DNA from: a virus
Reading direction: 5' to 3' (one strand)
DNA length: 34,956 nucleotides
IMG/VR virus record: IMGVR_UViG_3300046000_011764
Coordinates: 1-34,956 of that record
A program made the translations under genes and the position numbers. The number at the start of each line of letters is the position of its first letter. Positions within the stretch are counted from its first letter, which is position 1. Below are positions 17,201 through 24,219 of this stretch, piece by piece. The notes beneath the pieces are model-generated. The model saw nothing but the letters and a program-made list of their open reading frames with translations. It was not told the origin of the DNA and did not search any database.

Positions 17201-18553
17201 ATGCCTGACGTGGTGACAGTGACGGAAAATGCCGGGGCTCGCTACACGTGGGCCTCGGGCAGCTTTACCTGGTCGAGTGCTAGTGCTGGCAAAAATTGGG
17301 AAAGCGCATATCCAGCAGTCTATGCATTTGCAGTCGCCGTTAGTCTCTCGATGCTCGAATCAGCCTCTCGTCAATTTAATAAACCTGTTGGTGAGGCATT
17401 TGGCGTCATTGAAGGCGCCACACGTCAGGTGAAGTTTCAGCAATACGAGACTTTGTTATTTGCTGAAACCTATGCAGATCTGATCGCTTATGTGCTGCGC
17501 TTCGTTGAGTCATTTTCTTTTGTCGAGAATCTTTTTAAAGATGATCAGAAGCGATTCAACGAGACATGGTCACTGGTGGACAATTTATCGAAATGGACAT
17601 CTAAAGAGTTTAGCTCTGCAGTGGGATTAGAAGATGCTTTATATCGACAATCAACTGTAAATCAATCTGAAATATTTCCGATAAGTGATTCGCACCGCAA
17701 GTCGATCATTCAATCCCATCATGAAGATTTGGAATTTTCAGAAGCTTTAAAGCGTGATCTGATCAAAGCGTGTTCAGAGACATTTGCGCTGGCTGAAACT
17801 TATGCCGATCTGATTGCATACGTTCTCCGTATCAGTGAAAACCTGAATGTTATAGAACAACCTTCTAAGAAACTAAATAAGCCTCTACCTGAGAGCTTTG
17901 GCTTAGCAGGCTCCAAAGGATTTGGCACCGTAAAACGTGTAGTCGAAGCTATTGCTTTGGCCGACGCGTGGGGAAGAACCGTCGCTTATCGCCGCTATCT
18001 GAATGAAGGGCTAAGCATTACAGATGCTCTTCGTCGATCACTCAAGATTAAAAGCGTTGAAGCACTTTCACTGGCAGAGCAATATCGTCGACATGCCAAC
18101 GGTGTGGTCAGCGACATGATTGTCTCAAGCATGTTAATTACTGAGGAAGATTTTGCAAGCATCGTGCAAAACGGTCATCCACCGGGATACACGAATTTTC
18201 GGGATTTCATTCAAGGGGACTATACCTATCAGCGAGCGCTTTTTCGGGCCATCTTGAAATCCAATAACGCCGATCGGGGTTATATCGATGCGCTGCGTTT
18301 AACGATTGATGTTCCCGATATCTTCGACCGAGGCGTCGCAGAAATCACAAATTCTGCTACTGGCATCACGGTTCAGTTTTCTCGAAGTTTTCGCTTCACA
18401 CCACAAGTGACGATGACTCACAAAGGTGGAACAACCACAGCCATACCTCGCATCCTCGGCACACCCACAACATCCGGTTTTACAGCTGTTCTGGAAGATA
18501 AGACCGGGGCTCGAGTGAGTGGCTCATTTTCTTGGCTCGCACAGGGGTGTTAA
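17201..18553 (+). CDS. Repeat-containing tail/fibre protein
   Basis: 450 residues from the ATG at 17201 (a TTG at 17192 overlapping the previous stop is the alternative). Residues 1-45 are Trp/Ser-rich. Residues about 46-305 consist of about fourteen degenerate repeats of 18-19 residues with the pattern (S/V)E-x-(hydrophobic)-x-(hydrophobic)-x-(E/D)-x3-(K/R)-x5. Two copies are nearly identical (AETYADLIAYVLR). The C-terminal part, from about residue 320, resembles the end domain of some gpJ and fibre proteins: GDYTYQRALFRAILKSNNADRG, then DVPDIFDRG and beta strands. Probably a long shaft with a distal head, built next to gpJ and the fibre. The function is inferred. Confidence 0.78.
   Translation: MPDVVTVTENAGARYTWASGSFTWSSASAGKNWESAYPAVYAFAVAVSLSMLESASRQFNKPVGEAFGVIEGATRQVKFQQYETLLFAETYADLIAYVLRFVESFSFVENLFKDDQKRFNETWSLVDNLSKWTSKEFSSAVGLEDALYRQSTVNQSEIFPISDSHRKSIIQSHHEDLEFSEALKRDLIKACSETFALAETYADLIAYVLRISENLNVIEQPSKKLNKPLPESFGLAGSKGFGTVKRVVEAIALADAWGRTVAYRRYLNEGLSITDALRRSLKIKSVEALSLAEQYRRHANGVVSDMIVSSMLITEEDFASIVQNGHPPGYTNFRDFIQGDYTYQRALFRAILKSNNADRGYIDALRLTIDVPDIFDRGVAEITNSATGITVQFSRSFRFTPQVTMTHKGGTTTAIPRILGTPTTSGFTAVLEDKTGARVSGSFSWLAQGC
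17336..18115 (+). repeat. About fourteen tandem 18-19-residue protein repeats
   Basis: The period is visible at the protein level only; the DNA copies have diverged, mostly by synonymous and conservative changes. Unit starts in protein numbering fall near 46, 64, 83, 102, 120, 138, 156, 175, 193, 212, 231, 249, 268 and 287. The two most alike units (83-101 and 193-211) are 110 residues apart, that is six units. Confidence 0.75.
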
Positions 18554-19612
18554 ATGCAAAATTTCACAACCATACCGTCGTCCGAGACGCTGACCAATTC
18601 ACTGGCGCCTCTGTTAAACAACGACAAGTCAGCGCTCTCTAATTCCAGCGGTACAGTTTTTCCAACGACTGAACTGCAGGTAGGGATGAAATGCTGGCGT
18701 ACAGATCAGCAAAAACTTTACCTGTTAACAAACGCTTCACCTGCGACATGGATTTTGCTTGCTGATTTAAGCAGCGGTACTACCAGTGTGGCAGCAGCTA
18801 TTGCTGCACAAAGCGCTAGTGATGCCACTGCACTTGGCGGTCAACTACCGAGCTACTACACCGACATCACCGCACGTTTGGGATTTACTCCGCTTAATAA
18901 GGCGGGAGACACAGCAACTGGACTGCAATATCAAGTACGAGCAGCCGGCGCCTTTCAATATTGGGGGCTGACAGCAGCGAACTATTTATCAGTCGGCCAA
19001 AGCTCGACTGGTGATGCCTATGTAAAGAATGCCTATCCAAGCAAGAGTTTGATTTTGGGAGCGGGTAACACTGACCATGTCGTCATAAACGCTGCAGGCG
19101 CTGTGGGGGCAGGTGGCGCTAACTTTGGTGCAGCTGGGCAGGTTTTGACCTCGGCTGGAAGTGCCGCACCTCCTGGTTGGCAGACTTTGCCTGAAGAGTT
19201 TGCCAGTGGGACAAGGCTGCTCTTTCAGCAAACCGCTGCACCGACTGGATGGACAAAAGATACGACGCACAACGACAAAGCACTTCGCGTAGTGAATGGT
19301 GCAGTGAGCTCGGGAGGCACCGTTGCATTTACTTCTGCATTCATATCGCAGGCTGTGAGTGGAACCGTTGGAAGCACGACTCTCGTTGAGAGCCAAATAC
19401 CTAGCCATACCCATACGCATCGTGGTTATGTTTCTGTAAAGGGAGGATCCGCTTGGCCTAATAGTGGCGGCGGCGGTGGTGCCACCATTAGTACCTCGGG
19501 ACTCACAACAACGGCGACAGGGGGCGGTGGATCGCACAATCACTCGTTTGCGGCCAACTCAATCAATCTCGCCGTTCAATACGTCGACGTCATTATCGCT
19601 ACCAAGAACTAA
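18554..19612 (+). CDS. Tail fibre protein with His-rich, Gly-rich tip
   Basis: 352 residues, starting right after the previous stop. The N-terminal third is low-complexity with the phage fibre motif DATALGGQLPSYYTDITARLGFTPLNKAG. The C-terminal third has the features of T4 gp12/collar-like fibre tips. These are LLFQQTAAPTGWTKDTTHNDKALRV, then PSHTHTHRG, a Gly-rich loop, and GGGGSHNHSF, and finally a beta-strand end AVQYVDVIIATKN. In gp12-type tips the HxH motifs bind metal inside the trimer. It is probably the receptor-binding fibre. No separate chaperone gene of known family was recognised downstream. Confidence 0.9.
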   Translation: MQNFTTIPSSETLTNSLAPLLNNDKSALSNSSGTVFPTTELQVGMKCWRTDQQKLYLLTNASPATWILLADLSSGTTSVAAAIAAQSASDATALGGQLPSYYTDITARLGFTPLNKAGDTATGLQYQVRAAGAFQYWGLTAANYLSVGQSSTGDAYVKNAYPSKSLILGAGNTDHVVINAAGAVGAGGANFGAAGQVLTSAGSAAPPGWQTLPEEFASGTRLLFQQTAAPTGWTKDTTHNDKALRVVNGAVSSGGTVAFTSAFISQAVSGTVGSTTLVESQIPSHTHTHRGYVSVKGGSAWPNSGGGGGATISTSGLTTTATGGGGSHNHSFAANSINLAVQYVDVIIATKN

Positions 19613-19614
19613 TC

Positions 19615-19911
19615 ATGGAAATAAAGCCAGGAAATTATTGCCCTCTTTTAAAAAAAGATTGCATCGGACTCCAATGCGCTTGGTTTACGCAGATGCGCGG
19701 CCACAACCCCAATACGGGGAAAGAAGTCGACGAATGGTCTTGTGCCATGACTTGGCTTCCAATACTTCTAATTGAAAACAGTCAGCAGCAACGATCGACT
19801 GGTGCGGCGGTAGAGAGCTTTCGGAATGAAATGGTGAAAGCCAATGAAAGTTCGCAGCAAGCTTTATTAGCAATGGCCGCTAAACAATCTGTCTTGGAGA
19901 TTACAGAATGA
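19615..19911 (+). CDS. Small Cys-containing protein, unknown function
   Basis: 98 residues beginning 2 bases after the fibre stop. The N-terminal half holds four cysteines: Cys9, Cys16, Cys21 (CPLLKKDCIGLQC) and Cys43. This suggests a small metal or Fe-S site, with Trp and Met near the last one. The C-terminal half is a predicted amphipathic helix rich in Gln, Ser and Ala. Similar short proteins with a Cys-rich start are common after fibre genes in environmental phages; no function is assigned. It overlaps the next gene by 4 bases (ATGA). Confidence 0.7.
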   Translation: MEIKPGNYCPLLKKDCIGLQCAWFTQMRGHNPNTGKEVDEWSCAMTWLPILLIENSQQQRSTGAAVESFRNEMVKANESSQQALLAMAAKQSVLEITE

Positions 19912-20207
19912 ATTCACCAATGAGAGTGACGATTATCCCGATAGATAAATTTTGCGCGGTGGATGGCGTGGGATTTGTCGGCGTCGACATAACAAGCATA
20001 GCGATTGATGTGCACGCTGTGCAGTGGTTCGGCACGTGGGGAGAGCAAGAGATTTTGGATCTCAAAACTGCTCGTATCGAAAGAAACGAAAAAATACAAA
20101 GCCTCGATGCCTATCAATCTGTTCTGAGTTCTTATTGGAAGATCAGGACTGCGCATGATGTGGCTGAGCGAGAAGCCATTAACGAGCAAACTATTATTGA
20201 GGTTTAG
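19908..20207 (+). CDS. Hypothetical phage protein, possible fibre-assembly-type
   Basis: 99 residues. An N-terminal beta part has the order VTIIPIDKFCAVDGVGF then DVHAVQWFGTWGEQE. It is followed by a charged helix with KTARIERNEKIQSLDAYQSVL. The VDG..(F/Y).. and VHAVQW..G pattern is frequent in small proteins next to tail fibres in myophages and siphophages. A role in fibre folding or attachment is possible but unproven. It overlaps the preceding gene by 4 bases and is followed 1 base later by the next start. Confidence 0.68.
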   Translation: MNSPMRVTIIPIDKFCAVDGVGFVGVDITSIAIDVHAVQWFGTWGEQEILDLKTARIERNEKIQSLDAYQSVLSSYWKIRTAHDVAEREAINEQTIIEV

Positions 20208-20208
20208 T

Positions 20209-20718
20209 ATGGATACAAAAGCTTTTCCTGCGTTTGGCTACATCATCATAAGGCACCAAATACTAAAGAATGAGGTATTGAATGATGAGATATACCCAGA
20301 TGGTCTTGTCAACGTGACTGTGCCGTTTGAAACGTGCTGGTTATATACAAAAGGATTGGTAAATCAAGTCAACATAGATACTCAAGAAATATCTGTGCGT
20401 GAACCCGGCTTCTGCAATGCGTTGATCAAAGAAACAGCCGGTATTTGGCGTGCAGATTTCAAAGAAGATTCGACTGTATTTTGTGTGCCGCAGCCTAAGC
20501 CTGCTAATCCATTATTTCTGCTGATTGACAATCTTCAAGTGTTTTCACTTAAAGCGGGGCAGAGCACTACCCTTGCACAAGGTACTAAGCTTTCTCTTTG
20601 CCAAGGTCAATTAAAAATTGGTAGCGCAACTATTCGCGATCTTCGGCAAATTGAATTTAAAAGTGGCAGTCGGTCAGTTACGGCAATCGAAGATTGTTTC
20701 GGTCTAATTTTTCCATGA
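20209..20718 (+). CDS. Unknown protein of the accessory block
   Basis: 169 residues from the ATG at 20209; the frame is open to 20155 but that part lies in the previous gene. No family was recognised. Most of the sequence looks beta-stranded (VNVTVPFETCWLYTKG, LFLLIDNLQVFSLKAGQSTTL), giving a cupin-like or jelly-roll impression, with four scattered Cys. No signal peptide or membrane helix is seen. It overlaps the desaturase start (ATGA), so it is probably co-translated with it. The region becomes visibly AT-richer here than the tail genes. Confidence 0.65.
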   Translation: MDTKAFPAFGYIIIRHQILKNEVLNDEIYPDGLVNVTVPFETCWLYTKGLVNQVNIDTQEISVREPGFCNALIKETAGIWRADFKEDSTVFCVPQPKPANPLFLLIDNLQVFSLKAGQSTTLAQGTKLSLCQGQLKIGSATIRDLRQIEFKSGSRSVTAIEDCFGLIFP

Positions 20719-21437
20719 AACAGTTTTTCAAAATAAATGTTTGGAACTCGTCGCTAGCTTGTCTTGCGAGTGAGTTTGCTGCTATTTATGCTATTTATCT
20801 TATTTTCAGCGGGTATGTGTCGTCACTTTGGTTGGCACTAACTTTTATTGTTTACATGGCTATACAGATTTCTGTATCTGTTGGTTTGCATCGGTATTAC
20901 ACGCACCGCACCTTTGAATGCGCAACATTCTGGCAGTATTTTTTTGCCCTTGTGGGTACTCTCAGTTTTCACGCAAGTCCGATTGCTTTTGTTCACGCGC
21001 ATCATACTCATCATAATTTTTCTGACACAGACAAAGACTCTCATATCGTAGGCTGGCAGTTTTTCTTTGTCAGGCGTTATAGAGTTCCTGCTGGTATGAA
21101 ATCAAGGGTGCTGATTCGACTTGCTCGCGATCCGTTTCAGTTATTCCTGCTTGATTACGGCGCATTACTTTGTTTCTTGATATTTGGGTTGCTTTACTTT
21201 ATTTCGCCGATTCTTTCTTTGTTTGGTTATGTTTTACCGGTGGCTTTATATTTTTTCTTCACGGCAGTACATCAAACGATTAGTCATTCGAGACATGGTC
21301 CTCGTGACATGCAGTGGTTGGAGTTACTTATGCCAACATGTGAATGGCGACATGCTTACCACCATAAATACCCGAATAGATGGGACTGGGGAAAGTTCGA
21401 CACGGGATCGCATTTAATACGTTTGATTAAAACATGA
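20715..21437 (+). CDS. Membrane fatty-acid (acyl) desaturase
   Basis: 240 residues from the ATG at 20715 (overlapping the previous stop). It has the three His boxes of membrane di-iron acyl desaturases. These are HRYYTH at 59-64, HHTHH at 96-100 and HAYHH at 213-217. Hydrophobic segments at about 15-55, 75-92 and 145-185 fit four membrane passes. The enzyme would insert a double bond into a fatty acyl chain using O2 and an electron donor that is not encoded nearby. It is shorter than most stearoyl-CoA desaturases (about 300 or more residues) but keeps all boxes, so it is likely active. It overlaps the following oxygenase gene (ATGA). Codon use is AT-rich compared with tail genes, a sign of recent transfer. 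Confidence 0.88.
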   Translation: MKQFFKINVWNSSLACLASEFAAIYAIYLIFSGYVSSLWLALTFIVYMAIQISVSVGLHRYYTHRTFECATFWQYFFALVGTLSFHASPIAFVHAHHTHHNFSDTDKDSHIVGWQFFFVRRYRVPAGMKSRVLIRLARDPFQLFLLDYGALLCFLIFGLLYFISPILSLFGYVLPVALYFFFTAVHQTISHSRHGPRDMQWLELLMPTCEWRHAYHHKYPNRWDWGKFDTGSHLIRLIKT

Positions 21438-21982
21438 ATTATTTTAGTCAAATTGCGCTTCAATTTGAGGTGCCAGACTTTGATGCGTCCTCATGGCCGA
21501 TGCCCCAAGTTGCAGACGTGCCGGATAGAGCGCGCTACAAATATACGTTGTGGGAAAAAGAAATAGCTCCACCAACACCGCTTCATGTCTATGCAATCCC
21601 AGAAACCATTGCAAATAAATTGCTCTCGCAGCTACCACGAGCAGTGCTGGACCGTGAAGTACCAGGTGTTTTTTACATGAAAATGGAAAAGCCACATCTT
21701 GACTCAACCGTACCGCCACACGTTGATATTGGAAGACGTTCGGCAATCAATGTTTACATCAACTGTGCACAAGAAACCACCGAGTTTTTTGAGGCTGATG
21801 AAGAAACGAAAAGCCTTACTTCTCAGGGAAAATTTGTCGCAAAAGAAGGCGAGGCATGGTTATTGAACGTTGCTAAGCCTCATGCAGTTCGAATGTCTCG
21901 CACTAATTTACGCTCGTGTATTTCATTTAGCTTTCGCAGGCTTAGATTTTCTGAGTTGGTAAGTTTGCTTCCTACTTCTTAA
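21434..21982 (+). CDS. 2-oxoglutarate/Fe(II)-dependent oxygenase-like protein
   Basis: 182 residues with a complete facial-triad pattern: His96-Val-Asp98 (PPHVDIGRRSAINVYIN), His150 (NVAKPHAV) and Arg160, ten residues after the second His, as expected for 2-oxoglutarate binding. The surrounding strands FYMKMEKP and SCISFSF fit a double-stranded beta-helix. The family includes hydroxylases of amino acids, lipids and nucleobases; the substrate here is unknown. It overlaps the desaturase by 4 bases and is followed 3 bases later by a second oxygenase-like gene, so the three are probably made together. Confidence 0.75.
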   Translation: MNYFSQIALQFEVPDFDASSWPMPQVADVPDRARYKYTLWEKEIAPPTPLHVYAIPETIANKLLSQLPRAVLDREVPGVFYMKMEKPHLDSTVPPHVDIGRRSAINVYINCAQETTEFFEADEETKSLTSQGKFVAKEGEAWLLNVAKPHAVRMSRTNLRSCISFSFRRLRFSELVSLLPTS

Positions 21983-21985
21983 AAA

Positions 21986-22690
21986 ATGATGAACTGCTCA
22001 CTTCATTACTTGTTTCCTACTGCTGTGGGTATGTTTAAAAGCGACAGCCACGAGACGTTCAAGCGTGTGTTTTTTGACCGAATGCCCGAGCACTGTATTA
22101 CACACGAAAGTGGTCAAGGTCTAATTTCCGGCGAAAGTTCAGGAAAGGTATACCTGCATACCGATGAGGCATTTAGATCATTTTTTGAATTTGTGTCGCG
22201 GTGTATAGAAAGCTATCTCGATCAGTTAGCTTATGACCGATCACGTGTCGATATCCACATCGTAAAAACATGGATCAGTGCTACTGATAATCGAACCGTG
22301 ACTCCTACGCATGCACACGGTACTAGCCACCTGTCGTTCGTCTACTACATGAATATGCCTAAAGAAGCTGATGCGATCGCGTTTCAAATTCAGGCTTCAC
22401 CTAACGAGCCGTATTACGGCGCGTTTTCAGAGGGCACCAATCGGCAGCGTTCAATGATCCTCGAACGCAATGCTCTCAATGCTAATCAATCGATCATGCT
22501 TGTTGAAGAAGCGCAGCTACTGGTTTTCCCAAGCCATCTTCAGCATGGCACAGTGAAAATGGGGGACATGGGAAATGAACAGCGCATTGCCTTATCTGGC
22601 GATGTGCTGCTAGTTTTTAATGAAGAAGAGCCGAACTATGCGACTGGTGTATTTGACCCGCGCACCTGGCGATCATTTGGAAATTTGTAA
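21986..22690 (+). CDS. Putative 2OG-Fe(II) oxygenase (PF13759-type)
   Basis: 234 residues resembling the 2OG-FeII_Oxy_5 family often seen in environmental phages. Motifs are THAHGTSHLSFVYYMN (His109 and His111 as ligand candidates), VFPSHLQHGT (His187) and QRIALSGD (Arg200). The N-terminal YLFPTAVGMF is also typical (family proteins often open with LFPTPV). No signal peptide is present. It is the last gene of the accessory block; a terminator hairpin follows 41 bases later. The substrate is unknown. Confidence 0.75.
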   Translation: MMNCSLHYLFPTAVGMFKSDSHETFKRVFFDRMPEHCITHESGQGLISGESSGKVYLHTDEAFRSFFEFVSRCIESYLDQLAYDRSRVDIHIVKTWISATDNRTVTPTHAHGTSHLSFVYYMNMPKEADAIAFQIQASPNEPYYGAFSEGTNRQRSMILERNALNANQSIMLVEEAQLLVFPSHLQHGTVKMGDMGNEQRIALSGDVLLVFNEEEPNYATGVFDPRTWRSFGNL

Positions 22691-22731
22691 ATTTATCGAG
22701 TAACAATCAATCTCACCGTAATCCCTCTTTG

Positions 22732-22769
22732 ATGCCTGCCAAGAATTTTTTTGGTAGGCATTATTTTTT
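22732..22769 (+). terminator. Intrinsic terminator between accessory block and lysis cassette
   Basis: An 11-bp stem (ATGCCTGCCAA / TTGGTAGGCAT with one G-U pair; loop of 8) is followed by TATTTTTT. GGAGA of the next gene starts at the next base and its ATG is at 22780. This repeats the hairpin, T-run, Shine-Dalgarno layout seen before the capsid and small tail genes. Confidence 0.85.
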
Positions 22770-22779
22770 GGAGAAATGA

Positions 22780-23070
22780 ATGGCAACAGAATATGACAAT
22801 CATGACTTTTTGAATCTTCGGCCTGAAGATCTCGATGAACTACTGATTCGTGCAGCTGAAAAGGGAGCTGAGCGTGCGTTGGCAGCACTTGGGCTGGAGA
22901 ACGGCCATGCGGCAAAAGATATCCGGGATCTGCGAGGACTCATCGAAGCTTGGCGGCAAGCCAGACAAACCGCTTGGCAGACTCTAATTAAGTTACTGAC
23001 CACAGGCATTCTAGTTGCTCTGATTGTGGGCGCAAGTATTAAGTTGAAACTCTACGGGGGCGTCCAATGA
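22780..23070 (+). CDS. Small lysis-region membrane protein, DUF6127-like
   Basis: 96 residues with GGAGA five bases before the ATG. The first 65 residues are charged and helical (LNLRPEDLDELLIRAAEKGAE, then DIRDLRGLIEAWRQARQTAW). One hydrophobic segment at about 68-88 is followed by a short basic end. This layout, a soluble helix bundle with a C-terminal membrane anchor, resembles DUF6127 proteins found next to holins in phages of alpha- and betaproteobacteria. It may be a holin partner or antiholin; this is inferred from position. It overlaps the holin gene by 4 bases. Confidence 0.72.
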   Translation: MATEYDNHDFLNLRPEDLDELLIRAAEKGAERALAALGLENGHAAKDIRDLRGLIEAWRQARQTAWQTLIKLLTTGILVALIVGASIKLKLYGGVQ

Positions 23071-23543
23071 TCGAGACGCTTCTTGGCGGTTTGTTGGGTG
23101 GCGCTTTCCGTTTGGCTCCTGAGATATTGAAGTGGATCGACCGAAAAGGCGAGCGTGGCCACGAACTGGCAATGCAGGATAAGGCCATTGAATTCGAGAA
23201 GCTGCGCGGAGCCCAACGTATGGCCGAAATCGGTGCTGCATCCGATGCGGCATGGAATACCGGCGCCATAGAGGCCCTAAAAGAAGCTGTGGCTGCTCAA
23301 GGGGGGCCCTCGGGCGTTAAGTGGGTTGATGCGCTCTCAACCAGCGTCCGTCCCGTGATCACTTACTGGTTCATGGCACTTTACTGCACAGCTAAGGCAG
23401 CGGCATTCGCAGCCGCAGTCACTGCCGGGGCGACCTGGGGTGTGGCTATCCTTAATGCGTGGACGGGTGCCGATCAGGCGTTATGGGCTGGGGTGCTGAA
23501 TTTCTGGTTTCTGGGTCGCGTGTTTGATAGGGTGCGTCCGTGA
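23067..23543 (+). CDS. Holin, 3TM type (GTA_holin_3TM-like)
   Basis: 158 residues. It opens with a hydrophobic Gly-rich stretch (LLGGLLGGAFRLAPEI) and then a charged cytoplasmic-type loop containing WIDRKGERGHELAMQDK. Two membrane segments follow at about 95-123 and 137-153. The pattern matches the 3TM holins of gene transfer agents and many proteobacterial phages. It would make the membrane lesion through which the following endolysin, which has no export signal, reaches the cell wall. It overlaps both neighbours by 4 bases (ATGA upstream, GTGA downstream). Confidence 0.85.
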   Translation: MIETLLGGLLGGAFRLAPEILKWIDRKGERGHELAMQDKAIEFEKLRGAQRMAEIGAASDAAWNTGAIEALKEAVAAQGGPSGVKWVDALSTSVRPVITYWFMALYCTAKAAAFAAAVTAGATWGVAILNAWTGADQALWAGVLNFWFLGRVFDRVRP

Positions 23544-23995
23544 CTGCTGTGCCGCAGGCAGCGATTGAGCTTGCAAAAAGCTTTGAGGGCTTTTGCCGAG
23601 TACCGAAGAACGATCCTGTTCGAGCGTATCCGTACATCTGCCCGGCGGGTTACTGGACAATCGGATACGGCCATCTTTGCGATCCAAAGCATCCGCCGAT
23701 CACTGAGGCTGAAGGTGAAGTTTACCTTTCCAACGATCTGCAAACGGCACTAGCCGCGACACTGCGTTATTGCCCGGTTCTTACTAATGAGCCAGAAAAT
23801 CGACTCGCCGCCATTGTGGACTTCACGTTCAATCTTGGGGCGGGCCGGCTGCAGACATCAACGCTACGAAGGCGGATTAACCAAAGGGACTGGGCTTCGG
23901 CAAAACAAGAGCTGCGCCGATGGGTCTACGGGGGTGGAAGAGTACTACCCGGCCTCGTATTGCGTCGTGATATAGAAGCTAATTTGCTGGGTTGA
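23540..23995 (+). CDS. Endolysin, GH24 lysozyme family
   Basis: 151 residues, GTG start in the holin stop. T4-type muramidase: catalytic Glu16 in SFEGF, then Cys34 and Thr40 in CPAGYWTIGYGH. The usual Asp of the E-D-T triad is a Cys here, a known natural variant in this family, and the Glu-to-Cys spacing is longer than usual because of a KNDPVRAYPY insertion. The C-terminal part shows the family segments (LAAIVDFTFNLGAGRLQTSTL and ELRRWVYGGGRVLPGL). There is no signal peptide or SAR segment, so export depends on the holin. No Rz/Rz1 spanin pair was found after it. Confidence 0.93.
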   Translation: MTAVPQAAIELAKSFEGFCRVPKNDPVRAYPYICPAGYWTIGYGHLCDPKHPPITEAEGEVYLSNDLQTALAATLRYCPVLTNEPENRLAAIVDFTFNLGAGRLQTSTLRRRINQRDWASAKQELRRWVYGGGRVLPGLVLRRDIEANLLG

Positions 23996-24048
23996 TTAAT
24001 AAGTAGCTTCTTGCCTATCTTTTCGCGCAACCTTGGAATCCCAAACAA

Positions 24049-24071
24049 GATTCGAATCCCCGGTCACACCA
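24049..24071 (+). other. Candidate attR: tRNA 3'-end-like sequence
   Basis: TTCGAAT (T-loop-like), CCCC and GGTCACACCA follow each other like the 3' end of a tRNA gene, only 54 bases after the endolysin stop. The 5' partner strand of a T-stem is absent, so no full tRNA is present, as expected for a prophage attachment-site remnant. The spacing of the acceptor part is one base off a perfect tRNA, so the call is weak. Confidence 0.3.
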
Positions 24072-24219
24072 AAAAACGATGTATCACGACCTGAGCAGGT
24101 TAGTGCTACGACAGTTTCTAGCCCTCCAAGACTTACCCTTCTAACCCCTTCTGCATAAGCCATGGCGATGACTCGAGCAGCACAACGGGCAAGGGAAGTT
24201 GCTCTGACCGGTCTGTATC

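Noticed and set aside
17336-18115. Regular spacing reminiscent of a CRISPR array
   Set aside because: The periodicity is at protein level in an open frame; DNA copies are not identical and there are no unique spacers.
18989-19543. Long minus-strand frame opposite the tail fibre gene
   Set aside because: It lies wholly opposite a well supported gene, is rich in Arg/Cys/Ser as shadow frames are, and has no ribosome site.
24049-24071. Complete tRNA gene
   Set aside because: The 5' strand of the T-stem, the anticodon arm and the 5' acceptor strand are missing; only a 3'-like piece is present.
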